From Martelella sp. NC20 (GTDB lineage: Bacteria > Pseudomonadota > Alphaproteobacteria > Rhizobiales > Rhizobiaceae), in NCBI RefSeq assembly GCF_013459645.1, contig NZ_CP054861.1, positions 4,514,001 through 4,578,000 on the forward strand: DNA of 64,000 bases, in the 5' to 3' direction. The notes under the pieces were generated by a model. That model ran no database searches and had not been told where the DNA came from. It saw only the letters and a list, made by a program, of their open reading frames with translations. Position numbers and translations under genes: made by a program. Of this stretch, positions 9,383 through 17,922 are shown piece by piece. Position 1 is the stretch's first letter; every line of letters begins with the position of its first letter.

Positions 9383-9613
9383 GTGAATGCTTCCTGTAAC
9401 TGATAACACGGATGCCCCGGCGAACCGGTTTAGTGCCGCCGTTTAAGGCTTTCGGAAGCAATAAGCAAGACAAAATCTGGAGAGCGCCCCAAAGCGCGCC
9501 ACAACGAACTCCGTGCCTGACAGTACCGGCGCGGCGCGGCTCCCCGGTCGCCGATTTCAGCGCCGAAAACGATACGCCGCGACAACGCCCGCAATCATCC
9601 ACATGCGCCGGCA

Positions 9614-10804
9614 TCACACGTCGGTACGCCGCCGCTCGGACACGAAAGGCACCACGCTCGCCTTGCCGGTCCGTCCGCCCTCGCCCGCCTCGGCCGAACC
9701 GCTGACCACGCGGTTGCGGCCCAGCCTTTTGGCCTCGTAAAGCGCGGCATCGGCGGCGGCATAGAGCGTCTCGTAGCCGCGCTCGATGTTGATGGTGGCG
9801 GCGCCGACACTGCTGCGGGCGGAAAGCTGCCGCCCCTGAACAACGGCCGTATTTTCTTCGAGCCGCCGGCGGATACGCTCGCCAAGCGCGCCGGCGCCGT
9901 CCGCGCCGAGATCCACGGCGAGAATGGCGAATTCGTCGCCGCCGATACGCCCGACGACATCGCCGGCGCGCGACTGCTCGATCAGCACGCCGCCGACGCG
10001 CTGGAGAACCGCATCGCCGGCCGGATGACCGAGCGCGTCGTTGACCGCCTTGAACTCGTCGATATCGATCAGGACCAGGCTCACCAGCACCCGCGTCCGC
10101 TCGGCATAGATAGCGCTCACAGCGCGTTCAAAACCGGCGCGGTTCAGGACGCCGGTCAGATGATCGCGGTCCTTCAGGGTGTTCAACGTCTCCAGCCGTT
10201 CGACGAAATGGGAGGCCAGCAGTTCGAGCGTCAGGATCATCGCCAGAAGCAGGATATAGAGCTGCAGAAAGCCCCAGAATATGGACTGCGGATTGGCGAT
10301 ATCCTGATTGAAGAACACGCCGGCCGTGCGGACGGTATGCATCAGGCCCAGCGTCATGAAGGTCCAGAAGATCAGCTTGTCGTGAATGGTGTCGTCACGA
10401 CGGATCCAGATATGCTTCAGGGTGACGACGAAGACCACGATCAGGCCGACATTGATGCCGGCCGTGCGGATCTCGATCGTCGATGTGACATAGAGCGTAA
10501 TATAGACTGCGCTGAGGACGACGAACGTGGCGATGATAAACGCGCGGCCGAAGGACTTGCCCCGCCGCCGCAGCAGGGATTCCCCGAAGGCAAGCTGCGC
10601 GGCGATGAAGGCCATATTGCTGAACGGCAAGGCGATATAATCCGGCAGGAAAGGGCGGAGAAACATCCCGATGAAGGCCATGTCCACGATCAGCAGCGCA
10701 AGCGCGAAAAGCATCAGATAGAGCGGCCGGCCGCCGGTAAACCAGGCAACGACGAAGCTGCTTGCCAGGATCGCCAGCCCACCCGTCACAATCAATGACT
10801 GCAT
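9614..10804 (-). CDS. Membrane diguanylate cyclase (GGDEF)
   Basis: A 396-residue protein with six or so N-terminal membrane helices (about 1-200) and a C-terminal GGDEF domain (about 210-380). The active-site GGDEF is at 288-292, and an RxxD inhibitory site (RAGD) lies five residues before it, so feedback by c-di-GMP is expected. It converts two GTP to c-di-GMP. ATG 10804 is chosen over a TTG 16 codons upstream. The membrane part resembles the sensor region of the second cyclase at 15363. Confidence 0.92.
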   Translation of the reverse strand: MQSLIVTGGLAILASSFVVAWFTGGRPLYLMLFALALLIVDMAFIGMFLRPFLPDYIALPFSNMAFIAAQLAFGESLLRRRGKSFGRAFIIATFVVLSAVYITLYVTSTIEIRTAGINVGLIVVFVVTLKHIWIRRDDTIHDKLIFWTFMTLGLMHTVRTAGVFFNQDIANPQSIFWGFLQLYILLLAMILTLELLASHFVERLETLNTLKDRDHLTGVLNRAGFERAVSAIYAERTRVLVSLVLIDIDEFKAVNDALGHPAGDAVLQRVGGVLIEQSRAGDVVGRIGGDEFAILAVDLGADGAGALGERIRRRLEENTAVVQGRQLSARSSVGAATINIERGYETLYAAADAALYEAKRLGRNRVVSGSAEAGEGGRTGKASVVPFVSERRRTDV

Positions 10805-10852
10805 GATATTCACCGGCCGGAGAACCCCATCAAAATAATCAACCTGCTGCAA

Positions 10853-11179
10853 CCGCGACGACCAAAACCATTACACGCACGGGACTGCAGGAGCGGCGAT
10901 GGTATTGTCAGCCCACTCCAATCAGTCAGCATAACCCCTGAAACAAGTCGAAGACAGGTCTATTCAAGAGAAACGGTGTTCCAAGTCAATCCCCGCAGAG
11001 CGCGTTACGCCCTGTCCCGCCCAGTACATGCCTCCGCGCCGCAGCCGCCAAAATCGCTGCGCCACCATCCACAACCTATACGAGTTAAAAGCAAGTTATG
11101 CAATAGTAAAGCGCGATGTAACCGTCCGGACCATCGCGGCGCTAGCAAAACTCACATACGGTATGGGAATCTGATGGGC
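10853..11179. other. Intergenic stretch between tRNA-Gly and the diguanylate cyclase
   Basis: About 330 bp without a convincing gene. It should hold the promoter of the leftward cyclase gene and any terminator of the tRNA transcript, but no strong hairpin or promoter stands out. Confidence 0.5.
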
Positions 11180-11253
11180 TGGAGCGGGTAGCGGGAATCG
11201 AACCCGCGTATTCAGCTTGGAAGGCTGCTGCTCTACCATTGAGCTATACCCGC
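11180..11253 (-). tRNA. tRNA-Gly (anticodon TCC)
   Basis: A 74-base cloverleaf on the minus strand: acceptor GCGGGTA pairs with TACCCGC, the TCC anticodon sits in the CTTCCAA loop, GGTTCGATTCC forms the T arm, and the 3' CCA is encoded. It lies 17 bp downstream of tRNA-Tyr and is probably cotranscribed. Confidence 0.97.
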
Positions 11254-11270
11254 GGAACTCTAGGGCCCGG

Positions 11271-11355
11271 TGGTGGAGGAGGTTGGATTCGAACCAACGT
11301 AGACTAAGTCAACGGATTTACAGTCCGTCCGTTTTAACCACTCACGCACTCCTCC
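11271..11355 (-). tRNA. tRNA-Tyr (anticodon GTA)
   Basis: An 85-base minus-strand tRNA with the long variable arm of class II tRNAs. Acceptor GGAGGAG pairs with its 3' complement, the anticodon loop is CTGTAAA, the T arm is GGTTCGAATCC, and CCA is encoded. Confidence 0.97.
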
Positions 11356-11569
11356 AGTACCAGCCTGGATGGCGGCCATGCCGCCGATCGACAATCGCGC
11401 CGTCACTTTCGGCTCGCTTCGATCTGCGCCGCGTATATGACCGGCTGATGACGCTCTGTCAACACGGGGCTTCAGAAAAATCCGCCGAAAAATCATCTTG
11501 CCCAAAACACGGATGCACCACAGTACAAAACGCCCTAGCCGGAAGCGGTCGCCCGCTCTATAAAAAGCC

Positions 11570-12442
11570 ATGAACAAAAAAAGCGACAATGACGGCTACG
11601 CCAAAGACAGCCATTACGCCAAGCTCCGACGCGCTCACCGCGATACCAAGCGCGCGCGCGGGGACATCCCCCCTGCCCCGGCCCGGCAAGGAAAAAAGGG
11701 ACCGGCCGGCCCCCTGCCGGTCGCAGAAGACGAGGTGCTGCTTTACGGGCTGCACACCGTTCGCGCGGCGATCGAAAACAGGGAGCGCACGCTGATTGCG
11801 CTCAAGGTCACCCAGAATGCGCTCGCCCGCCTGACCGACGGACTGGAAATGCCGCCAGAACTTCCGGTCGAGATCGTGCGGCCGAAGCAGATCGACGACA
11901 TTCTCGGCGAAGACGCCATTCACCAGGGCGTGATGCTGAAGGCGCGCACGCTTCCGGTGCGCAGGCTCGACGCGCTGCAGGACAGCCCGCTGCTCTTGGT
12001 GCTCGACCAGGTCACGGACCCGCACAATGTCGGCGCGATCCTGCGCTCCGCCGTTGCCTTTGCCGCCGGCGCGGTGATCACCACCATGCGCCACAGCCCG
12101 GCCGAATCGGGCGTGCTTGCCAAATCCGCTTCCGGCGCGCTGGAATACATCCCCTATATCCAGATCACCAATCTGGCCAAGACGCTGGAGGAACTGCATG
12201 CCATGGGCTTCGTGACCATCGGGCTTGATTCGGAGGGACCCGCCGTGCTGGAAGAAAGCCTTCATGGACAGAAGATCGCGCTGGTGCTGGGAGCCGAGGG
12301 CAAGGGCCTGCGCCAGAAGACCCGCGAGACCGTGACCACGCTTGCCCGCCTGGACATGCCCGGCGAAATCAAATCGCTCAATGTCTCGAACGCCTCGGCG
12401 ATCGCGCTTTACGCGGCACGGCAGTTTCTGGCCAAAGGCTGA
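11570..12442 (+). CDS. rlmB: 23S rRNA (guanosine-2'-O)-methyltransferase RlmB-like
   Basis: A 290-residue SpoU/TrmH-family methyltransferase. A basic N-terminal extension (1-50) precedes the L7Ae-like substrate-binding domain (about 55-125) and the knotted SPOUT domain (about 135-288). The three SpoU motifs are visible: NVGAILRSA, LVLGAEGKGL and IKSLNVSNASAIALY. RlmB methylates G2251 in the 23S P loop. It starts 215 bp after tRNA-Tyr, facing the other way. Confidence 0.92.
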   Translation: MNKKSDNDGYAKDSHYAKLRRAHRDTKRARGDIPPAPARQGKKGPAGPLPVAEDEVLLYGLHTVRAAIENRERTLIALKVTQNALARLTDGLEMPPELPVEIVRPKQIDDILGEDAIHQGVMLKARTLPVRRLDALQDSPLLLVLDQVTDPHNVGAILRSAVAFAAGAVITTMRHSPAESGVLAKSASGALEYIPYIQITNLAKTLEELHAMGFVTIGLDSEGPAVLEESLHGQKIALVLGAEGKGLRQKTRETVTTLARLDMPGEIKSLNVSNASAIALYAARQFLAKG

Positions 12443-12462
12443 GGCGGCATAAAGGTCATCCG

Positions 12463-13230
12463 ATGCACATCGTCTTCACCGATCTCGACGGCACGCTGCT
12501 CGACCACGAGACCTATTCCTTCGAGCCCGCCCGCCCGGCGCTGGAAGAGCTGAAGGCGCATGGTATCCCGCTCGTTCTGGCCAGCAGCAAGACCGAGGCC
12601 GAGATGCGGCCGATCGCGGCGGCAATCGGCATCGATTACCCGATGATCGTGGAAAACGGCGCAGGGATCGTCAACTGGCCGGGTGGCGGGCAGGACGAGG
12701 ACGGCGTCTATGACAGGCTGCGCGCGGTTCTGTCGTCGATGGACAAGGATTTGCGTCGCCACTACCAGGGCTTTGGCGACTGGAGCGATGGGCAAGTGGC
12801 CGAAAAAACCGGCATGCCGCTGGAAAGCGCCCGCCTTGCCCGCAAACGCCGCTTTTCCGAGCCGGGCCTCTGGTCGGGCAGCGAGGACGAGCGCGAAGCC
12901 TTTGCCGCAATCCTCGATGCGCACGGATTTCAGGCGGTACAGGGCGGCCGGTTCTTCACGCTGATGCCGAAAACCTCGAAGGCCGAGGCAATGGCGAAGA
13001 TCACTCGCTTCTATGCCGAGATGACCGGCGAACCGGTTTTCACCGTCGCGCTCGGCGACGCGCCCAATGACGCGGCCATGCTGGAAAGCGCCGACAGGGG
13101 CTTCATCATCGCCAATCCCGCCCATGCCGAAATGCCGGTTTCAGACCGTGAGCGCGCCGGTTTCATCACCCGGTCCGAGCGGCCGGGGCCTTTTGGCTGG
13201 AATGACATGATATTGCAATTACTGGCGTAA
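12463..13230 (+). CDS. Mannosyl-/glucosyl-3-phosphoglycerate phosphatase (HAD)
   Basis: A 255-residue HAD phosphatase of the mannosyl-3-phosphoglycerate phosphatase (MPGP) group. The nucleophile motif is DLDGTLLD (D7, D9), LASSKTEAE is motif II, and GDAPNDAAML the acidic motif IV. It would remove the phosphate from a hexosyl-3-phosphoglycerate to give the compatible solute mannosylglycerate or glucosylglycerate. It lies 184 bp upstream of the matching glycosyltransferase and 20 bp after rlmB. Confidence 0.85.
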   Translation: MHIVFTDLDGTLLDHETYSFEPARPALEELKAHGIPLVLASSKTEAEMRPIAAAIGIDYPMIVENGAGIVNWPGGGQDEDGVYDRLRAVLSSMDKDLRRHYQGFGDWSDGQVAEKTGMPLESARLARKRRFSEPGLWSGSEDEREAFAAILDAHGFQAVQGGRFFTLMPKTSKAEAMAKITRFYAEMTGEPVFTVALGDAPNDAAMLESADRGFIIANPAHAEMPVSDRERAGFITRSERPGPFGWNDMILQLLA

Positions 13231-13414
13231 TATAGTTGGTAATCACATGAGCATTTCGCATTCGGGCGGAATCACCCGTCCGCCGCGAAACCGCCGCAGA
13301 ACGAAGACGATCGAGCAACCGCGGAGCGCTGAAAGCGGCCAGCTCTGACACATATTCCGATCGGCAGCCCTTATCCCCGGCGCTGCCGCAAGCAAAAAAA
13401 TCAGGAGCGTCGCC

Positions 13415-14635
13415 ATGGCTGACTTTCATCAAAACGGCGTCGTCGCGACGCTTCACAATCTGCGCGAACGCTCCCTCCACCGCGTGGAGCGCGAGCTTTC
13501 GAGCTTCTCGGCGACCCGCCCGATCACGCTGATCCTGCCCTCCCTGTTCTCCGAACTCGAGGCCGAAGCGCTCGACAACATCGTCAACCACCTGATCGAG
13601 GTGCCCTATATCTCCAACATCGTCATCGGCCTCGACCGCGCCGACGAGGAACAGTACCGCTACGCGCTGAAATATTTCAGCCGCCTGCCCCAGAACCATG
13701 CCGTGCTCTGGAACGATGGCCCCCGGATGCAAGCCGTCCACAACCGGCTCGGCGCTGCGGCGCTGGCGCCTGAGGAACCCGGCAAGGGCCGTAATGTCTG
13801 GTACTGCATCGGCTATGTTCTCGGCGCGCGCAACTCGTCCGTGGTGGCGCTTCACGATTGCGACATCGTGACCTATTCCCGCGAGATGCTGGCCCGCCTG
13901 GTCTATCCGGTCACGAACCCGGCCTTTCCCTATGTGTTTTCGAAGGGTTATTATCCGCGCATCGCCGATGGATCGCTCAATGGACGCGTGACGAGGCTTC
14001 TGGTGACGCCGCTTCTGCTGGCGCTTGAAAAAACCATCGGCCACCAGCCCTATCTCGATTACCTGAAGGCGTTCCGCTATCCGCTTGCCGGCGAATTCGC
14101 GATGCGCACCCACATCCTGCCCGATATCCGGATTCCGTGGGACTGGGGCCTCGAGATCGGCGTATTGTCGGAACTGTGGCGCAACTACTCCAACAATGCC
14201 ATCTGCCAGGTGGATATTTCGGACGCTTACGACCACAAGCATCAGCCGCTCTCGCAGGACGACGCCCGACAGGGGCTGTCGCGCATGTCCACGGACATTT
14301 GCAAGACCGTGTTCCGCAAGCTTGCGACAGACGGCGTGACCTTCTCGCAGGAGACGCTCAGAACCGTGAAGGCGGCCTATTTCCGGACCGCGCTCGATCT
14401 GGTCGAAATCTACCACAATGATGCCCGCATGAACGGCCTGTCGACCGATCGGCACAAGGAGGAACAGGCCGTCGAACTGTTTGCAACCAACCTTACGGAT
14501 GCCGGCAACGCATTCCTTGAGACGCCGGACGCAACCCCGCTGATGCCGCGCTGGAACCGTGTCCTGAGCGCGCTACCCGATGTGCTGGACGAGTTGCAGG
14601 CCGCGGTGGCGGCCGATATGGCGGAATACGGCTGA
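13415..14635 (+). CDS. Glucosyl-3-phosphoglycerate synthase-like glycosyltransferase
   Basis: A 406-residue GT-A glycosyltransferase resembling GpgS (family GT81). The metal-binding D-x-D is in ALHDCDIVTY (about residue 147-149), and an AFRYPLAGEFAM segment follows the active-site region. It is expected to move glucose (or mannose) from a nucleotide sugar onto 3-phosphoglycerate. AGGAG precedes the ATG. Paired with the phosphatase at 12463, it makes a two-step compatible-solute pathway. Glucose rather than mannose is the better guess because the synthase is GpgS-like, although the phosphatase is MPGP-like. Confidence 0.8.
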   Translation: MADFHQNGVVATLHNLRERSLHRVERELSSFSATRPITLILPSLFSELEAEALDNIVNHLIEVPYISNIVIGLDRADEEQYRYALKYFSRLPQNHAVLWNDGPRMQAVHNRLGAAALAPEEPGKGRNVWYCIGYVLGARNSSVVALHDCDIVTYSREMLARLVYPVTNPAFPYVFSKGYYPRIADGSLNGRVTRLLVTPLLLALEKTIGHQPYLDYLKAFRYPLAGEFAMRTHILPDIRIPWDWGLEIGVLSELWRNYSNNAICQVDISDAYDHKHQPLSQDDARQGLSRMSTDICKTVFRKLATDGVTFSQETLRTVKAAYFRTALDLVEIYHNDARMNGLSTDRHKEEQAVELFATNLTDAGNAFLETPDATPLMPRWNRVLSALPDVLDELQAAVAADMAEYG

Positions 14636-14656
14636 CCTGTTCCTGAAATTCGATCT

Positions 14657-14698
14657 CCAGAGCATCGGGCGATCAATTGGCATCGCCCGATGCTCTGG
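14657..14698. repeat. Long perfect hairpin (17-bp stem), RIME-like element
   Basis: Arms 14657-14673 and 14682-14698 are perfect inverted copies around an 8-base loop. It starts 21 bp after the GpgS-like stop codon and could terminate that transcript, though there is no T-run. The flanking text (AACCGGCGCCCACTTTTTCG at about 14730) resembles the mosaic palindromic repeats scattered between rhizobial genes, so a repeat-family copy is likely. Confidence 0.6.
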
Positions 14699-14768
14699 AT
14701 TCTCCATTTTGACGCGTCGGGTTAACGAAAAACCGGCGCCCACTTTTTCGCCCGACGCTCCAGCAGGG

Positions 14769-14796
14769 CAGCCGCCGCAGGCGCCTGCGGCGGCTG
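14769..14796. repeat. Perfect 28-bp GC-rich palindrome
   Basis: CAGCCGCCGCAGGC is followed immediately by its own reverse complement, with no spacer. It lies 70 bp after the longer hairpin and may belong to the same mosaic element, or act as a cruciform or transcription-end structure. Confidence 0.55.
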
Positions 14797-15362
14797 TCTG
14801 TTGAGAACCCCCGCGCGCAATCACGGCGTCGCCTCCCTCTCCCCCAGCCGGAAACCATCAGGCGCAAGTCCCTGCGCACAAAGGCTTTTTCTTCTCACCT
14901 CACCACAAATGGCCCGGATCAGGTCCGCGATGATGGATGCGCTTTGGAAGAAACCTGTCAGTCGTCTCGCTACAGGCGATCGCGGCGGCTGAACCGCAAG
15001 CATTCCGTGAGCGAAAGATCATGGAATGCCGCCCGGTTATGTATGCGCTGAACCGGCCCCTCCACTCTGTCGAAGTCCTTGACATAATAATGGCAACGCC
15101 GCGCGGGCCTATTCGCATGTAATGATCGGTCTGGACAAAGATATCCGCTTTCATTTCAAGCGGAACTGCTTTAGTTGACCTCCAATATTTCCTGCTACTG
15201 GCGCCGCAAATGTGCCGTCGTCAAAATATGACAAAACCAGCAGCTTACTTTTAACCCGGAAACAATCTATACGAGTGGTCGACAACAGTCCGGTGAGACA
15301 GACCATAGGCCCTCTCCAGTGTTGATTTCCGACAGGTGTTTATTCCAGATGTCTGAGCTCCA

Positions 15363-16523
15363 ATGGATGCTGTGGTAGCGCGAACAATCCTTTCATTGAC
15401 CGGCCCGGGCATCGTGCTGATATTCAGCCTTGCCTTTGCTGTGTTCTGGCTGATCGAAAGACGATTGCATTATTTGCCGGTGTTAGCGCTGTCCTGCCTG
15501 CTGTTCGCACTGGGCTCTCTCTCGCAAATTCTCCACTGGCCCCCTGAGGCCGGCCCGAATGCCCTTGTTTCCGGCGCACTCTACACAATCGCCGTATTGC
15601 TGAACGTTCAGGGCATGCTCCTGCGCGCCGAAAAGCCATTCAACTGGTGGCTCTGTCTGATTGTATTCGCGATCATAATGGCGCTGCTCTGGTATTTTTT
15701 CTATATCGACAGGAATCTCACCGCCCGCGTCTACGTACAGAATTTCGGCTATGGCCTGATCATGCTGTCGGCAACTGTTCCCCTTGCCAAGCGTCCGGCT
15801 CCACGCCCTGTCGATTGTGTTCTCTTCTGGGTCCTGCTGCTTTTCGCCCTTCAATTCTTTCCAAGAACCCTGTTGACCGCAGGCGACTGGATCGCTCCCG
15901 ATGCTGCGGCCTTTGCAAACTCGCTGTTCTGGCAGGCCATGCTTTTCTCCGTCGGTCTTCTCGCGGCAGTATTGGCGCTCACGCTGCTGTTTGCAGCCTT
16001 TTCCGATGTACTGCACGATTTGCGGCGGGAGCGCGACTACGACGCCCTGACCGGGGTCTTGAACAGGCGCGGCTTCGGCGACAGGATCGACGCGGAATTG
16101 CCGATTATCGACAATCCGGTTTCCCTTGTTCTCTGCGACATCGATCACTTCAAGAGCATAAACGATCTTTACGGTCACGATCAGGGCGATGCGGTCCTGC
16201 GGGAGCTGGGCGAGGTTCTGCGCCGGAATGCCCGCAAGCGCGATATCATCGGGCGGCTGGGCGGCGAGGAATTCGCGATCCTCATGCCGGATACCGATGG
16301 CGAGGCGGCGCTACAATTCGCCGAACGCCTGCGGATCGCCGTCGAGGGTCATCACTATGGCTTGCCGGCTACCGCAAATGGCGTTACTGCAAGTTTCGGT
16401 CTTGCGACGCGCGAACCATCCGAGAGCTGGAACGATCTGTTCAAGAGCGCCGACACGCGCCTCTATGTCGCCAAGAGGGGCGGCCGCAACCGTGTCGTCC
16501 ATCAGGACAATGCGATTCAATAA
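15363..16523 (+). CDS. Membrane diguanylate cyclase (GGDEF)
   Basis: A 386-residue protein with an N-terminal bundle of about six membrane helices (10-215) and a C-terminal GGDEF domain (220-380). The catalytic motif is GGEEF at 300-304, and the RxxD inhibitory site is RKRD at 291-294. A membrane-bound c-di-GMP synthase under feedback control. The layout parallels the cyclase at 9614, so the two are probably distant paralogues. ATG 15363 sits early in the first hydrophobic stretch. Confidence 0.92.
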   Translation: MDAVVARTILSLTGPGIVLIFSLAFAVFWLIERRLHYLPVLALSCLLFALGSLSQILHWPPEAGPNALVSGALYTIAVLLNVQGMLLRAEKPFNWWLCLIVFAIIMALLWYFFYIDRNLTARVYVQNFGYGLIMLSATVPLAKRPAPRPVDCVLFWVLLLFALQFFPRTLLTAGDWIAPDAAAFANSLFWQAMLFSVGLLAAVLALTLLFAAFSDVLHDLRRERDYDALTGVLNRRGFGDRIDAELPIIDNPVSLVLCDIDHFKSINDLYGHDQGDAVLRELGEVLRRNARKRDIIGRLGGEEFAILMPDTDGEAALQFAERLRIAVEGHHYGLPATANGVTASFGLATREPSESWNDLFKSADTRLYVAKRGGRNRVVHQDNAIQ

Positions 16524-16705
16524 CCGGCGCTGCGGGTCGCCTGGCGCCTCCTGCTTTTGCACAGTGTCCAAAGCAGACTTTTTCAGACTTCGGATTGCCG
16601 GCACTTGAAACCGGCGCGCGCATGCTCCATCTCCGGGTCCGTGAGGACGACCTCCGCGAAGTGGACAATGGCCGGGACGACCCGGCATCTATTTTCAGGT
16701 TGCCC

Positions 16706-17140
16706 ATGCGCTCCCCTCTCGATCGCCTTCGCCATGCCCTCGGTTTCGAAATTGTCGGCCTGCTTCTGGTCGTCCCGCTCGGGGCATTCGTTTTCGATAT
16801 GCCCATGCACGACATCGGCGTGGTGAGCATTGCAAGCGCCACGCTCGCCGCCGTGTGGAACATGGCGTACAATTACATCTTCGACCGGGGCATGCAGCGC
16901 CTGTTCGGCACCACCGAGAAGACGATGCCGGCGCGGGTGCTGCATGCCGTCCTGTTCGAGATCGGCCTGCTCATCGTGCTGATGCCGTTCATCGCGTGGT
17001 ATCTTGGCATCCCGCTCTGGCAGGCGCTGGTGATGGATGCCTCCTTCGCGCTGTTCTACATGGTCTATGCGCTCGGCTTCAATTGGGCCTACGACGTGGT
17101 TTTTCCGCTGCCGGAATGGAAGGCGGAACACCCGAAGTGA
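16706..17140 (+). CDS. PACE-family (bacterial transmembrane pair) efflux protein
   Basis: A 144-residue membrane protein made of two similar units of about 65 residues, each with two helices. The repeated motifs (RLRHALGFEIVGLLLVVP and RVLHAVLFEIGLLIVL; WNMAYNYIFD and FNWAYDVVFP) are the signature of the PF05232 pair. Members such as AceI export chlorhexidine and other cations. AGG stands before ATG 16706. The frame is open far upstream, but only this part has family character. Confidence 0.85.
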   Translation: MRSPLDRLRHALGFEIVGLLLVVPLGAFVFDMPMHDIGVVSIASATLAAVWNMAYNYIFDRGMQRLFGTTEKTMPARVLHAVLFEIGLLIVLMPFIAWYLGIPLWQALVMDASFALFYMVYALGFNWAYDVVFPLPEWKAEHPK

Positions 17141-17293
17141 AGCGACGCAAGGTCACCGCCCGGCATGCATGGAAACATGCTGATCGCGATGTCTCGGAAC
17201 CTGCGGAAAAGCTGAACGACCACCACAGGCCGGCCGAAGCGCCTGCACGACGCGGCCGATCAAGCATAATCTAATACATCAGGCCTTGATAAA

Positions 17294-17340
17294 AGTGGCG
17301 CGCCCGAAGAGATTCGAACTCCTGACCCCCAGATTCGTAG
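17294..17340. repeat. attL candidate: 47-bp copy of the 3' half of tRNA-Arg
   Basis: Identical, base for base and in the same orientation, to 61124-61170, which runs from the integrase stop codon through the CCA end and T arm to the anticodon loop of tRNA-Arg(ACG). Homology stops in the anticodon loop, a usual crossover point for tyrosine recombinases in tRNA genes. The remainder of a tRNA is missing here, so this is not a functional gene but the distal end of an integrated element. Confidence 0.85.
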
Positions 17341-17922
17341 CTCCGTGGTGGTAACGGACACCAATAGCTTTTTTTGCAAAACAATCACAATTCAACGCCA
17401 ATTAAAACAAATAGTTAGCCGCTGAAATGCAAACCGATATTTCCACTACAGCCTGTCGGTGTTCCGCAAATTGCGGACGATCATTTCATCTATTCAGAGA
17501 GACCGACTCCGACGAGTGATTATGCATGGCCTTCCACAAGCCAGCATCACCAGAGCGTATAGCCGCCGTGGATGATACAGATCGAACCGGTGGTGAAACT
17601 GGAGGCGTCGCTTACCAGAGGCGAGGTTTTAAGCTGACCTACGCGAGTGCGTCTATCAGCTCTGTGTTCCGCTCGCGACCAACGGGCTAGTTAATGACGC
17701 CATGGCGCCGAACGAAATCGACTTTCTGACGGGGGCGTCCATCCGCTGAAGCAGAAACTTTTTACCATAGACGAAGCGCAAGCTTCGCTGGGCCGCTATC
17801 AGCATTGGCTCTTCGGACCTGAAAGCAACCAAAACACCTCGGCAATTGTCGGCGCCAGGCTGCGCAGGTGAGAAAACATTTCCTTGCACTTCCGGGTCAA
17901 AGCATGACCGACCCGGTTCGGC
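17341..17922. other. Degenerate region inside the left end of the island
   Basis: About 580 bp with no intact gene. The recognisable content is the short SDR C-terminal remnant at 17548-17670. The rest, including an AT-rich patch at 17360-17430, shows nothing I can name. Confidence 0.5.
17548..17670 (-). pseudogene. Remnant of a short-chain dehydrogenase C-terminus
   Basis: The minus strand reads VSDASSFTTGSICIIHGGYTLW followed by a stop; the run DASSFTTGS with a closing GGYT-x-W is the hallmark C-terminus of SDR oxidoreductases. Upstream only a garbled RVGQ is left, and the catalytic YxxxK and Rossmann parts are absent. It is therefore debris, probably from an older gene of the sulfatase catabolic block that ran in the same direction. 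Confidence 0.6.

Larger units (their letters stand above)
14636..15362. other. Non-coding stretch with palindromic intergenic elements
   Basis: About 730 bp without a credible gene. It holds the long hairpin at 14657-14698, a segment at 14700-14750 that looks like the RIME-type intergenic repeats of rhizobia, and a perfect GC palindrome at 14769-14796. The right part should contain the promoter of the diguanylate cyclase at 15363. Confidence 0.5.

Noticed and set aside
8432..9403. Long open frame opposite tuf
   Set aside because: Shadow of the strongly biased tuf codons; no start site or family pattern.
15647..16705. Open frame running into the PACE gene across the second diguanylate cyclase
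   Set aside because: It is a frame-shifted reading of the cyclase; only the part from 16706 has membrane-pair character.
17281..17345. Looks at first like another tRNA gene
   Set aside because: Only the 3' half from the anticodon loop to CCA is present; the D arm and 5' acceptor strand are missing, so it is an att remnant.
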